Positions 31,350-43,493 of a stretch of 64,000 nt of DNA are shown here, one piece after another; the first letter of the stretch is position 1, and every line of letters starts with the position of its first letter. The stretch lies in assembly GCA_012934845.2 (NCBI GenBank), contig WNNJ02000207.1, forward strand, positions 1 through 64,000, in the 5' to 3' direction. The notes beneath the pieces were generated by a model. It ran no database searches and had not been told where the DNA came from. It saw only the letters and a list, made by a program, of their open reading frames with translations. The DNA comes from Pomphorhynchus laevis (taxonomy: Eukaryota; Acanthocephala; Palaeacanthocephala; Echinorhynchida; Pomphorhynchidae). The position numbers and the translations under genes were made by a program.

Positions 31350-33200
31350 GTCTTGTTTATAAATACTTACAATAATATACACAGTAATTTACAAAGATTA
31401 TTACAATAAGATTTACAAACATTTACAAAGATTTACAAAGATTTACTACTGCAAAGAAAGACTTACTGATGCAAAAAAATACTTATTGTTGCAAAGAAAA
31501 ATCCATACTGCTGCAAAGTATATTGTCACAAATTACGCGATATCTCTCTGCGATCATAAAAACTAAACTGCTTACAATCGATCGTCGAACAATCGAATCG
31601 AAAGTCGAACGTCGAACAGTAAATCAAATCATTTTCGAATGCATCTACTCACGCGCAGCGACATCCGCTTAAAAGAGTCAAGCGTGCTATTTGCCATCGT
31701 GATATTGCCTGCACAACCAGCGGCCTCCTAGAAAAATGTTCCAAGAAACGTTCGTAAAATGGTCAAATAGTGACAGATCTATCACTTCGGTCAGCGTTTC
31801 ACTCTTTTTCACTCACGTTGGGAGGAGAACTAGACGGTTTAAGCCTGTTACACCTAAAAGATTTACCTGGTTGGCTGTGGGAGATGCTGCCAACAAACCG
31901 ATAAAACACTAGTCAATGTAATTACTTTGTTCCTCTCTGGTCATGTTACTGATAATGTCCACCTGCCATATGATAAGCAAAACGGCTCGCCTTCAAAAAT
32001 AGGTGGAGGAGTCTACGAAACTTTTTGTTGACAGACGTTTTCTGGCACAGCTCAGTGTCAGAGTTCCAAGAGGTATAGAGGCAGCTATCCACGCAACACG
32101 AGCATTTATACGAGACTCCACAAACCACGGGTGCTTGCTAATTAAGCTGAATTTTAAAAATGCTTTTAACAGAATCCAACGCGATATAGTGTTCGATACA
32201 GTCTCTCGGGAAATTCCGGAAATCTTCCATTTTGTCCTTATCTGCTATGATACACCCAGCACCATCCTGTCCGAAGATGAAATTATTTTATCGAATGAGG
32301 AGTAGAGCAGGTAGATTTTAATAACATTGAAGAACATTGTTATGTTCTTCAATTCTCGAGATTCCGACCGGCAAACCGCTCGGAATCTCAAGAAACGATG
32401 AAAAGCGTCCGGACGGCGTGACTTTGTTTACTTGAAGGGTATGTCGCATCCTCGTATGGTATTACAGTGCCCGAACAAGTTGTCATAATCATATCAGACT
32501 CAAATCGTGACAGAAAGACGCGTGGTAGCCAGTAGCGCAAAACATCGTAAACAGACAAAATACATCGCCATCAATGATCGATTGTTTAAATTCTTTCCCA
32601 TCGCAATTGATACTATGGGTGCCGTAGGGCTGAATGCAGCCTCATTCCTGATTGCATTGGTTAAACTATTGGTGAGAACAACAGGCGAAAAACGCTCGTC
32701 AGCCTGGCTTATTCAGGGCATTAGCGTTGCGATCCAAATGGGCAACGGCGCCTGCTTGATGGAATCAATAAGGGATTAGGGCATGTATAGAAACTCGGAA
32801 CGAGTAAACCTCGCATCCGAAAATTAATACGACATGCGTCATCATTCACCAGATCCATCAGTTACACAAAAGGCAACGTGAATTATCGGGGACGCCGATG
32901 ACGAGATTTTCGGCCACGTTCGCGCGCCTACTACTTCGGCAAGCCCATCCATATGCAATATCAATCTACACGAAACTAGGGTCCTCATAAGCAGATACGA
33001 TACATTTTGACCTTTCTATGGGATCAATGGAAACCACAACAGACAAATCAGGACTGAAACCATGATGGAAACAGCGATTAGTCCAGAGTTGCACGTGAGG
33101 CGGTTTCTTGGACAGAACACGACAGGAGCGCAGCCGTAGAACAATTAACGTGTGGTCTCAGATAGCAATGAAACCACTTAGTTTCATGAATTCCTAACGA
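31350..33200 (+). pseudogene. REL-endonuclease LINE, decayed copy 3
   Basis: GC-richer plus-strand remains of a LINE related to those at 47019 and 50288. The frame at 32003-32305 reads VPRGIEAAIHATRAFIRD and LLIKLNFKNAFNRIQRDIVF, the region just before and across reverse transcriptase motif A, with Asn where Asp is normal. The frame at 32507-32779 reads TKYIAINDRLFKFFPIAIDT, GLNAASFLIALVKLLVRTTG and GISVAIQMGNGACL, a C-terminal signature of this RT group. A TTACAAA-rich leader (31360-31450) resembles the leaders of the other two copies. Many breaks; no motif C seen. Confidence 0.6.
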
Positions 33201-36200
33201 TGGACAGGGAGAAGGACGTGGTAAATAATTACACATAAAAAATTTACGGAATTTTGCAAAATTTAATATTTCTATATAGTAGCTATGCAGTTTCATACGA
33301 AATATTATAATTTTATTTATATTGAACAATTCAATTTCTCACTTATATCTATAAAGTTTTATATTTTTATTATTTAGTATTAATATTCTAAATATTAAAT
33401 AAATACTAAATATAGTATTAGCATTTTTTAATATTAAAAGCGATCTCAGTTTTAATTTTCTTCGTGCTTATGTAAGCGTGCCCCAGAACGCATTTGAGAC
33501 TTAAAAATAAATAAATTTTTTAAAATAATACCACGTTCTGCGTGGATTGTTGAATATTAGATCTGCACGAACTTTACCGGGTCATCCCCTATATCTCCGT
33601 CGTCGCTGAATTGTACAGACAAAAACAATTCAATTAAGCCTAAGAATTATGAATTCATGAAATCATTTGTGTGATCAGACTGTTAGCTCAGCTTCACAAT
33701 TACTATTCAAACGGCGAATTGTTTTGAATTTGGATTGATCTTTTTTCTTTCATAATATACAGTGCGCAAACTTTGAGCTCGTAATATTGCCGACAAATAA
33801 TAAAATAATATCAATATGCAGTTTTGCACTTGGCAGCAAAATTTGTAACGACTCAAAGTTATGGCTAGAGATGTGCAATTAAAGTGATACATCTAAACTA
33901 TATGGTAGATATTTTCTTATATTTGACTTTCACTCGTTTTAGTAAGAATATAGAAACAAGCGAAATGTTTATTACAAATGTACAACATTTGATGACTCCT
34001 GTCCCCATTAACAGATTAAATATCATTTTTATAGACTCACTGATTGTCTCTAAATTACCAATGATATACTTCATATCAGCAAACGATTCCCATGATATAC
34101 GTATTCTATTTTATGACTTGGTTTTCTCTATGTTCTAATTCTGAAAATCACTGTCGAAAAAAAGTTACATAAAAGTTACAATGCTGTTTGTAATTTGCAT
34201 ACCAACCATATAATAGACAAAATCCCATATAATAGACAAACTTTAGAGATAGCCATTGAAACAATTTTTCAAATGACACATAAATACATAATTCACAAAA
34301 TTTAAAAAGACTAAATTTTTATTTTCATAGGTTACAACGATTTTGCGAAAGGTTTAAGGTTTTAATGTGGACTGAAATTTTCACACACCAAATCCTCATT
34401 TCCTAGGATTTAATATATTTCATATCTGCTTATACATCACAACGAAGTACACCTTTACGAGACATTGTTATTGTCCCTGTTCTAAGTTTGAATGTTGGAA
34501 GAACAATTTTGTTTTTCGATTTTCAGTTCTGAGCTGGCTCTAATTTGTTGCAATTTTGCTCTTTAGTCCTCGGAATGCTTGATATTGCTAATCATTGGGA
34601 TTCTTTGAGAAATATATGTTGATATTCTTCAAATATATTCAGTTGCGAATACTCTTGTAGTCATTGACGAACATCTTTCCTTGACAAAATGCACTATATA
34701 TTTTTATTCCTTAAAGGCTTGAATTGAAATTTTTGGAAAATAAGCGGACGTATATGTGTTAAATTTCAGCTATAACTATTGATATTGTATTCTTCCACGC
34801 AAATTCAGGTGTGTTTCCAAGCCTTCGATAAGACTAGTCGTTGGTGCGAAACAAAGTACCATCGATTAGTAAATATCAACACATTCGAATATAAATCCTA
34901 TGTTTTATGTGTTTAGTTGAATAATATGTCGACAAAGGCTACCTATGAGATTTTGAAGAAATCCCAAGAATGAACATTTAAAATACTTTAAATTGAAACA
35001 AAAAACCAAGATTGAAAAATTTGATTGATTGAAATTGTCCAAGATTGAAAAATTGAACAAATATATTACAAAAATAATATTTACTCACTGTTTTTCCCAT
35101 ACTTCAACTTCATCTTCATTCATCGCTGAGTTGCATCTGTTCTTTACAAATCCGCTGTTAGCTAACAAATCCGCTGTTTATATCTTTCATCAATTCTTAG
35201 TTTGGTTCTCATGTTCCTGAAGTTACCGTATGGTATTCTATTAAATGCATTCTCAGTAATATTTCTTCATTTACTTTAATTCAGAAAACAAAACACGATG
35301 TGGTAGCTTTTCTGAAGAAAAAATAACCAAGAACCCAAGGCAACAGAGCAAAATACTAGATCTTGGGTGTAAAATTCAAGCATGACACGCATAGTGGCGA
35401 CACTGAACAAATAGCATGAACATTGAACATTTAACCTTTATTTCAAAAACTATTCAAATTATACGCTACTAAAGACAACCCTTATACGAATGACGAAATT
35501 AAGATGATTAGTAAATCGTCGTTCAAGATTAACAGCAATGATGTCAAATTCCTATGTAGTTGGATCTGAACTAATAGGCTTATATGGTCACAAATAAATA
35601 ATTAAATTCGTTGTTGGGCAAATGACTTAAGTTTATTCTTAGAAGTTAATAAGTGCATTTTCTAGTCATCATTGTTACTACTGACTAGATGCAAACAGAG
35701 TAAATAAAATTACCTGCTAAGAACCTGTTGAACGATTTCGGAGTGGCTCAATTCAAGTTATAATAAATATAAAACTACGGGCTACTCTAGTCGTAAATCT
35801 ACTCAAGTGATGTATTAAACGAACTGTACTCATATATGATGATCACCAAATCAGTTAAGTCATAATTGCAGACAAATTTTCGCTATTATAAAATTAATAA
35901 ACTCACAATGTGAAATCGAAAGCAATTACTTTTAAGATTATAAAAGTTTATATGTGTGAGTAGTCACTACAAACTTTGATAGACGACTATTACCGATGAT
36001 TTAATAGAAATCTACGCATCTTAAAATATTTAAGAGAAAGTTGATAAAAGCAGAAATTGCTATCACAAGAATGACATAATATTATAAAATATCAAGCATT
36101 ATTTATTGTAGCTATTATATTATTAAACAATGATAATAACTAAAACGATATTTTCTACTTAACTAAATCGATACAATTTGATTTAAAAAATTAAAATATT
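33200..36200. other. AT-rich flank downstream of UBA5, little recognisable
   Basis: No intact gene. At about 34440-34700 the minus strand has a patchy coding-like stretch (IVLPTFKLRTGTITMSRKGV in one frame, FEEYQHIFLKESQ upstream in the same frame, with stops between). It could be a pseudogene or a retroelement scrap that I cannot name. At 34188-34246 a short block (CATATAATAGACAAA) is doubled. Confidence 0.35.
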
Positions 36201-36208
36201 TTGCAAAT

Positions 36209-36224
36209 TTTATTAATCTTTATT
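36209..36224 (-). terminator. UBA5: Poly(A) signals of UBA5
   Basis: On the minus strand an AATAAA (36224-36219) overlaps the TAA stop codon of UBA5, and a second AATAAA follows at 36214-36209. Either could serve as the cleavage and polyadenylation signal, giving a very short 3' UTR. Confidence 0.6.
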
Positions 36225-36410
36225 ACTTCAGTCCTTGCAATTTTTTAAATAGAGTAACTAAGTCCTGGGTATCTGGTTCATTATTCGCGATTGAGTAACT
36301 TTTCGTCTCGTCACAATTTAATTTCTCGTTATCCATACATTTCTCCTTTGGAACATCCAAAGCTTCGATTGATAAATTGTCCACAACCTCTTCATTACAT
36401 AATTCAATGC
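36223..36410 (-). CDS. UBA5: UBA5 last exon (UFC1-binding C-terminus)
   Basis: The last coding exon of the UFM1-activating E1 enzyme. It completes the motif EWGIEL (the Glu-Trp is in the previous exon), the UFM1/GABARAP-interacting sequence known from animal UBA5. It then reads through an acidic linker to TQDLVTLFKKLQGLK-stop. The final helix corresponds to the human ESLEDLMAKMKNM tail that binds the E2 UFC1. The acceptor is TAACTAACAG; the exon starts in phase 1 and joins as Gly-Ile. The start of the exon and the stop are both supported by alignment to the remembered human sequence. Confidence 0.9.
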
Positions 36411-36461
36411 CTGTTAGTTAAAAACATTAAAATACTATTATAAACGTTAGTTTCGCCTTAC

Positions 36462-36561
36462 CCCATTCGTTTGTTTCGTGACCGACATACACACCGGATT
36501 GTTCGGTTAGTTTATCAGTATAATCAAGGACATTTCCTATAGTCACAGTATTTGCTTGTGC
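36462..36561 (-). CDS. UBA5: UBA5 penultimate exon
   Basis: A 100-base exon encoding AQANTVTIGNVLDYTDKLTE...HETNEW plus one base. It is the variable linker between the adenylation domain and the UFM1-interacting motif and ends in NEW as in the human DNEWGIEL. The donor GTAAGG begins a 51-base intron (36411-36461). The acceptor on its other side is TTCGAATTAG. Phase 0 at its start fits the preceding exon at 40457. Confidence 0.85.
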
Positions 36562-36949
36562 CTAATTCGAATAATTTAATTGATCATTTATATCGCGTTT
36601 TGGATAATAGGTAAAATAATATGAAATAACAATAATATATGGTAATATACATATTTTAATTATTTATTTATTAAAAATATTATGATAATAGTGGCAAATA
36701 TTATTATAATATTTTATAAAGCTGATATAAAATTTTATAAGGCTGATAACAAAAAAGTATTTATTGTTAATATGAAAGAGCGTTTAACCGACTAGGTCAT
36801 TTTCAAGAAGAGAATAAACTAAAAAAATACCAGCACCAAAAAATTATATACAGGCCCTTCCTCGGAAAGCACGGATGAATTCACCTCAGTATTATGTACT
36901 TGATCAAAATAGAGGGAGAATATATTTTGTATTGGAATCAAATTTTCGA

Positions 36950-37520
36950 TAGCTAACTGCTATCATCAGGATAAAATTATATAAAGCAGTCTTAAAAATT
37001 GCAAGTTATTTGATGATTACCATATAGCAGAAGTTATATCTAAGCATTTGCAGGAATAATAAGCGAGCATTCAACATTTTATATTTTCTTAAGGAGATAG
37101 AAGTCCACGGTGTGATAATGTTGATGACATCTTTCTTTTGGTATACCCTTGTAGTAGTCGTACAATTGTGATGCATGTAATGTACGTCCAGGAAAGAAAT
37201 AACACCATTTTGTTCCACACATATGCTCCATGTAATTTTCGTATCGAAGTCGGTTAACATATCCAACACGTTGTCCAGGGCATAGCGTGATCCCATGATA
37301 CACATAAACACGTCATCAACATATCCACACTAGTATATTAGTCTTTTTATGAGCGAATATACATTTGCTTCCACCTTCCTCTTAAATAAGTCGGCTAAAG
37401 TCGGCTCTAATAGGGAGCCTCTTGCGATACCGTTCCTTTGTACATATAATTTGTTGTCAAATGAGAAGGTGGATTCAGTTGGCATCGATCGGCTGATCTC
37501 AAAATCTAACTGGTTCAAGC
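36950..37520 (-). pseudogene. PLE reverse transcriptase fragment and 3' end
   Basis: Minus-strand pieces 37518-37330 (LDFEISRSMPTESTFSFDNK, YVQRNGIARGSLLEPTLADL, palm motif B region) and 37311-37006 (DFDTKITWSICVEQNGVISF, LDVHYMHHNCTTTTRVYQKK), typical of the region after the PLE catalytic box. The 3' end has a hammerhead-like core at 36954-36969 (CTGATGATAGC..GCTATCGAAAA). Frames are broken and the catalytic box itself is lost between the pieces. Confidence 0.7.
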
Positions 37521-37619
37521 CTACAAACTTTCGGCCTGGCTTTACAGCAGATAACGACGCGGCTTATGTAGAGGGATTGCTTGAATGGTAATACATATAC
37601 AGGGCTGATATCAAACTGG

Positions 37620-38500
37620 AAACACACATACAGAGACAGTAGAGTGAACAATTGCAAATATTCGCAACGAAATCCTAATTAAGAGTGCAACATATAAGGT
37701 TAACATAGCACGACTGAAAGTAGTCTTCTCCATATTTAGGAGCATTTATGTAGTCAATACCTGTAACCGCGTTTTGGGACACGACTGGACGATAACAGCA
37801 TGACCAGTACGGACGTTTTGCGCTTAGATCTTACGATCTGTACAACACAGGTATGCAGCTGTTAAAATATTAAATCAACTGTTTCGAAATACATGGATTG
37901 GATTGCCCGAAACGTAGTCGTCACACCTGCAATGCTAAGATTAATAAACTAATCAAGATAGCGCTTAAAGCCGTTGACGTCCCCTGTCACTATATCCAAG
38001 TGGTCTCAGCCGAATTGACAGTAAACGGTCCGTCGGTGAGTCTCTAATATTATGAGAGGGCAGAAATATCTTGGTTTGGAACTTTACAAAGATCTTAATT
38101 TGGAACTTTACAAAAATCTTAGTTTGGAACTTTACAAAGATCTTGGTTTCGAACTTTACAAAGATCTTTGTTTGGAACTTTTTGGCCAAGAGAAATGTTA
38201 CCCGTGCAATCGATGGCGCATGATGTGCCTCGACAGATGATGGGGCATTGAAATCCACAAATACGATTGGATTGAACATACTCAATACTCATTTGTGGCT
38301 TGGCTACAGAGACATTTAGAGCATTAATTCCGTCAGCCACCAAGTTCTTCGAAGAAACAAGAAAGAGACTCGGCCAGGTAACTGCAGACAAGTGCGCAGG
38401 TTCATTCCTTATGTAGTTTCTAAGCGCTGCTGTTCAAATGGGAAGTGCATCATATATGCTGGAGTCAATCTTTGTCGCGTCCGCCGCGTAGACAGACGTC
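37620..38500 (+). pseudogene. REL-LINE-type RT fragment with coding minisatellite
   Basis: The end of this stretch (38310-38490) reads in plus frame FFEETRKRLGQVTADKCAGS and AAVQMGNASYMLES, matching the C-terminal signature IQMGNGACLMES of the decayed LINE at 32507-32779. So a fourth, different member of that RT group has left its 3' end here. The start (37620-38040) has no motif I can name. Confidence 0.45.
38062..38186 (+). repeat. 24-base minisatellite encoding LELYKDLN
   Basis: Five units of 24 bases (GGAACTTTACAAAGATCTT plus five bases). In the plus frame they encode an eight-residue repeat, (L/F)ELYK(D/N)L(N/S/G/C). The array keeps frame because 24 is a multiple of three. It lies within the decayed LINE fragment at 37620-38500. 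Confidence 0.85.
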
Positions 38501-38654
38501 TACGACAAAAAATTATATAGCGTTGATGAGAAATCGTAAAGGTAGGCGTTTGATCGAAGAATGTCCGTCAACAAATTGGGTAACGGCGAAACAACCGCTG
38601 ACGAATACATCGCTGATATTTCAACACTGAACAGCAACGGAGAAATTCCGCTTA

Positions 38655-39601
38655 AAACTCTGCCTTCTTCTCGTAACTTTTCGTCTCATCGCTGTCGGGT
38701 CCCCATCGTTCATCAACCTTCCTTTCTTAGACGAAAGTCGTCCCACCTCGCTATCGCTGCGTTCCCGTAATTCCCTCTTACTCCACGTTCCCAATTACTC
38801 CAACAACTATGGTCTCCGATCCTTCCTCGTCGCCGCCTCAATTAATAAATTTATTAATTTATAAATTAATAATTAGTTATATTAGTTATAATTACTTATT
38901 ATAAAACTAATTTCAATTTTTCTTATTTGAACAATATTTCGATATAAAGATGACTTGATGAAAAAAGTTAAGAAACAGATAAAAATTATAATGAAGTAAA
39001 TTACTAAAAGTTAAACAATTATAATTTAGTAAATAATTCAATTATCTAGTCAGAAACTTTGTCATCCAGGCATCACTATAGCGAAATATTGTTAAAATAT
39101 TTAAAAATCGACGTTAATCTAATAAAAGTTTAAAAGTTTAGAAAAATTGCACAACTATTTTGTTGTGCATTTTTCTTTGAAATGATATTTTGGTTACAAT
39201 TTGAATTTGTTTTCTTAGATGTTTTTCTTATGTTACAAATTTTGAGTGTTTTGCAAAAGTGATAAACTTTATGCTTTTGTATTTGAGTAATCGGTTTGTA
39301 ATTTTCCTGAAAATGATAGCAGTAGCTGTCGAAATATGTTAGTATTGGAATAAATTTAATTGCTTTGTTTCTGTACACTTTTAAAAGATTAATGCCAAAT
39401 TTTTAAAAGATAAATTATTTAAAATGTTTATGGCGCTTTTTAGAATATTTATTATGGTTTCTATTTAAAATTTTTGTCTAAATAATCGCTGTTTTTTATT
39501 CATAATTTTCATATGTAGATACTTATCGTTAATATATTTAAAGATTTTATAACGTTTTCTAGGTTTGGTGGAACATCTGGTAGAACAGTTGATCTATTAT
39601 T
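38655..39601 (+). repeat. 947-base inverted repeat, left arm
   Basis: Reverse complement of 43985-44931. I compared most of both arms by eye and saw no difference. From the outer end it carries part of an L2-type LINE 3' end (38655-38845), AT-rich DNA, a PLE-like hammerhead core (39307-39334) and, at 39563-39601, the splice acceptor and first 39 bases of a UBA5 exon, in the wrong orientation for the gene. Since the right arm is continuous with the rest of the exon and of the LINE fragment, the left arm is the derived copy. Confidence 0.93.
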
Positions 39602-39690
39602 TCAATTTTTCTTATATCTAATAAAAGTTTAAAAGTTTAGAAAGATCGCACAACTATTTTGTTGTACATTTTCCTTTGAAATGATATTTT
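39601..39690 (+). repeat. Partial third copy of inverted-repeat sequence
   Basis: TCAATTTTTCTTAT and then CTAATAAAAGTTTAAAAG...GAAATGATATTTT repeat pieces of the left arm (about 38917 and 39118-39192) with a few differences, so this copy is older than the arms themselves. Confidence 0.7.
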
Positions 39691-40235
39691 GCAATATGTA
39701 ATGATATTGGCTTTCTTCAAAATCATTTAAATAATTTAATAGATACATATTTTAAACTAGGTTACTATAAAAATAACATCAAGCAGAAAATAGTAAAATA
39801 TATAAATCAACACAATAATATAAAGAATAAATTTAAACACTTAAGTGGCAAATTTTTATGGATGGATAATAATATACTTTGTATTAGAATAAGATACTAG
39901 ATAGCTTTATCAAAGGAAATACATCATTAGCATGTATTTGGCCCCGCTGCTATGTTGGGTAGAGGAGTTAGGGGCCGAAACCTGATAGCATAGCAGTTCC
40001 TCCTTATGACCTCTAATTCTTATTCTGATACAACGTCTGTTATTTTTTAGTCAATTCATAAAAATGACTTTTTTTAATTTAAATTTTTTATTTTAACTTG
40101 ATTTAAATTATAAAAATCTAAAAACAATTATTTATTTTATTATTTTATTATTAAATTTTGATTTAGCATTATTATGGTTTGTTTATTTTATAATTATATA
40201 AAATACGTAGACTCAGTAAGCTGATTTGATTTGCT
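39690..40235 (+). repeat. PLE RT C-terminus, structured unit copy 9 and tail
   Basis: 39690-39870 repeats the PLE RT C-terminus of 30410-30598 almost exactly but starts inside it. The structured unit follows at 39885-40075 (GGCCCCGCTGCTATGTTGGG; TTAGGGGCCGAAACCTGATA; GCATAGCAGTTCCTCCTTAT). The tail ends at TACGTAGACTCAGTAAGCTG (about 40204-40223). Confidence 0.75.
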
Positions 40236-40456
40236 TTAGGCATGAATGAAGCATATTGACTGTTTATGGTAGTACAACGATATTTGCTAGCAAAATATCA
40301 ACAAAAGTTAAAAATCAATCTTCAGCATCGGTTTTTAAGAAACTATGAATTTTAAAATAGTTTTCAAGTTTCTAAAATGTTTTAGAGTTTAAATACAATA
40401 CCTGAAATTAAGGATATTTATTATGCATTTTCTGCAGTGAATAAGTAAACAAATAC

Positions 40457-40583
40457 CTGTTGGGCAGCACAGCAATTTTCATCCATACATTCAGGATTAG
40501 GTTTCATCACTATATGACTAAAGAAATCGTTTGTTCCGCTGTAGCTAAGACAGGTACTTACTTTTCCGAATTTAAGTAAATAC
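40457..40583 (-). CDS. UBA5: UBA5 exon (second zinc cysteine pair)
   Basis: A 127-base exon encoding YLLKFGKVSTCLSYSGTND, FFSHIVMKPNPECMDENC and CAAQQ. It matches human [20 protein letters not shown] and MKPNPQCDDRNC. The two cysteines of NPECMDENC are the second half of the structural zinc site. The donor is CAG|GTATTT in phase 0. Its 5' edge is unusual: the reading frame and homology place the junction at CCTTCTG|GTATTT, so the upstream intron would end in TG rather than AG. Confidence 0.87.
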
Positions 40584-40634
40584 CAGAAGGAAAAAAACAA
40601 AAACAATAAAAATGAAAATCATCTAAAAGAATAC

Positions 40635-40762
40635 TTAAGTGCGTTTTGAACAATCAGAGCAGCAACAATTGCCATTGTTGTGGGAAGGCTAGCTGCGCAT
40701 ACGCCCTCTCTCTTCAGTGATTTTTCGTCAATGTTGTCAGCTACGATCAGTGGAGGAGCACA
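40635..40762 (-). CDS. UBA5: UBA5 exon with catalytic cysteine
   Basis: A 128-base exon: [40 protein letters not shown] and ALK. The Cys of [12 protein letters not shown] corresponds to human Cys250, which forms the thioester with UFM1. The first Cys is part of the CxxC zinc pair completed by the previous exon (CFM|C). The acceptor is ATGTTTAG and the donor GTATTC. Near identity to animal UBA5 over 40 residues makes this exon certain. Confidence 0.93.
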
Positions 40763-40856
40763 CTAAACATTTCACATAAAATGTCATAGAAATTATATAT
40801 TTTTGTGTTCTAGAAATGAAAACATACACTTTATACGTATAATTATTGCTTATATG

Positions 40857-41485
40857 TAAGATATATATTACTTAATATATTATGTAGTGAGGCCTTATGT
40901 AGAAAGTTAGGCTCTTTAAATCGTGGAATTACGCTGTACATTTATCAATGAGTATTTTATTAAAACAACGATCACATCTCAACAATCGAATTAAATATAA
41001 TTTAATGAAAAACGAAAATAAGATATTTAAGTTAATGTTTTGTTTTTGATGAACTAAGCCCGTTTAAGATATATATTACTTAATATATTATGTAATGAGG
41101 CCTTATGTAGAGAGTTAGGCTCTTTAAATCGTGGAATTACGCTGTACATTTATCAATGAGTATTTTATTAAAACAACGATCAAATCTCAACGATCAAATT
41201 AAATATAATTTAATGAAAAACGAAAATAAGATATTTAAGTTAATGTTTTGTTTTTGATGAACTAAGCCCGTTTAAGATATATATTACTTAATATATTATG
41301 TAATGAGGCCTTATGTAGAGAGTTAGGCTCTTTAAATCGTGGAATTACGCTGTACATTTATCAATGAGTATTTTATTAAAACAACGATCAAATCTCAACG
41401 ATCAAATTAAATATAATTTAATGAAAAACGAAAATAAGATATTTAAGTTAATGTTTTGTTTTTGATGAACTAAGCCCGTTTACCT
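40857..41485. repeat. 208-base minisatellite, three copies
   Basis: Three consecutive units with the phrase GGCCTTATGTAGA at 40891, 41099 and 41307, a constant 208-base period. Units 2 and 3 look identical where compared; unit 1 differs at a few positions. Each contains GTGGAATTACGCTGTACATT and CGATCA.ATCTCAACGATC. It lies wholly within a UBA5 intron. Confidence 0.95.
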
Positions 41486-43493
41486 AAACCAGTTTGTACT
41501 GCTTTGTAATAAATTGTATTATAAAAAATATAATTAAATAATAATTTTTATAGTTTATTAAATTTCTCTTACTAGTATAAATGCATCTTTGAGACTGCGC
41601 TAGTGAGATTGACATAGCGTAATAGTACAACGCAAGCAACAATATTATAAATAAAAATTTAACGATATATAATATTATAAGTTGATGAGGGTATATGAAA
41701 ACTTTTTTCTTTATTATTGCAAACTTTCAATGCTCAGTGTCCTTTTCAAAAGCTTGAAAAAGACACTGTGTGTATAAAGCTTGCAAAAATGAAGGAATTT
41801 TTTATATCATGTCTATGAAATTTTAATATTTAATAAATTTTAATTTTTTAAAATTATATAATTACATTTATTTTTAAACCTTCAAAATATAAATTTTCTA
41901 ATTTTAAATTATTTATGTTTAGCAATATCACCTAGTAAATGAGAAAGGTGTCCATGCACAATTACAAAACCTACTTTTAGATATTTAGATTATATTCGTA
42001 TTTATATAATATTTATATATTATTTTATATTATTAATATATTATATTTATATCCCATGCAAAGAAAGACATGAATTCAAGTCTACAATATTCTTTTATTT
42101 TTATTTTTTAGTGTTTGTGCTGCAACTTTGAGCTTTTGCTTGCTTTTTTGTCTAAGATTAATAATAATGATGCTCCAAACATCGCATCCAGAAGTATCGT
42201 AAGCTACTTCGATTTCAGTAATATTTCCTTCATTTTACTCATTTATAATCAGTTAGACACTGTAGGAACTTTCAATTGTATGATTTCTCTTGGACGTCTT
42301 TCACTATCGCTGTATGATATCTATCTTGTGTGACATCTATCTTGTGTATAAAAATTATAAGTATTTATATTTTAAGCAATTGTTTAACCTATTAGCTTGC
42401 CAAAGCTAATAAGGTACAAAGCTTGCCAAAATGAATGACATTTTTATATCATGTTTATAAAATAATTATTAACTAACATAAAGAAAGACATGAAGTCGAG
42501 TCTACAATATATATAATATTATTACAGCATCGAAATTTTAAGTGAACGCAGATAAATCATGAATTAATATTTATAGATAGAATTAAATTTCAAAATAAAA
42601 GCCTAATTTAATTAAGTTTAAAATGCATAAACACAATTAAGTTTCAAATAATTTAAAACTAATTTCAAATAATTTAAAAACTAAATTTTATATAGTTTTA
42701 ATCAATTTTTATGCAATCAAAAATACAAACTTAAAATAAACTTATTATAAGCGTTATTATAAACTCAATTTAGGTATAAAAGTTATCGATGTGTAAAATA
42801 AAAGTTCAGATTAGTAGTTTAATATAATCTAACAAATTTAAACAATGATATACTTGATCATTTAACTAAAAATTAATTTTTAAATTAATTTAGATTGAAC
42901 TAAACATTTAATTATTGACAGCGCAAACTAATTTATGTTTTGATGTTGAAATATTATTTTGTTTTGCTTACACAATTAAATCAATGTAGAAAAATTGGTA
43001 AAATTTGTTAATTTAGAAACAAAATTAAAGATAATTACGCCTTTTGGAAATAGTAAATAGTAATTTAGCTTTTTTCATTTTTTTCTTTATAAATTTAAAC
43101 TTAGTTTCATTAATAAACAATAAAAAATTAAATAAAGAATAACAAGAAAAGGAAAATAGTCATTTTATTATCATGAAAAAGGAATAAAAAGGAAATAGTA
43201 ACTTACATTTTGACATTTATTGTCATTCAAAATTAGTCATAAGAATAGCATAAAAAAGTCGACTGATTTAAAAAATATCCAAATTTATAAAGTAATTGAT
43301 TTTTATAATATAAAATATCCGATATTATATTGAATATCTAATTGATTAATTGATAGTTTATTTATTTGAAATAACATTAATCATAAATTAAAATTTATTT
43401 TAAAATGAATAATACACAATTTTGTGTATTAATAAGCAATGATTAGTTATCTTTGAATTAAATTAACATTAACTATATAGTCTATTAATCGAT

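Larger units (their letters stand above)
36562..40456 (-). other. UBA5: UBA5 intron of 3.9 kb filled with mobile DNA
   Basis: Donor GTATTT at 40456, acceptor AG at 36562. It contains, in order along the plus strand, a PLE fragment (36950-37520), a REL LINE scrap (37620-38500), the left arm of the large inverted repeat (38655-39601), a PLE RT C-terminus and the structured unit with tail (39690-40230). The other gene introns found here are either about 50 bases or, like this one, inflated by insertions. Confidence 0.75.

Noticed and set aside
39130-39378. Identical 82-codon frames at 39130-39378 and 44208-44456 that look like a conserved small gene
   Set aside because: They are identical because they sit in the two arms of the inverted repeat; no motif, and the frame runs through a PLE end hairpin.
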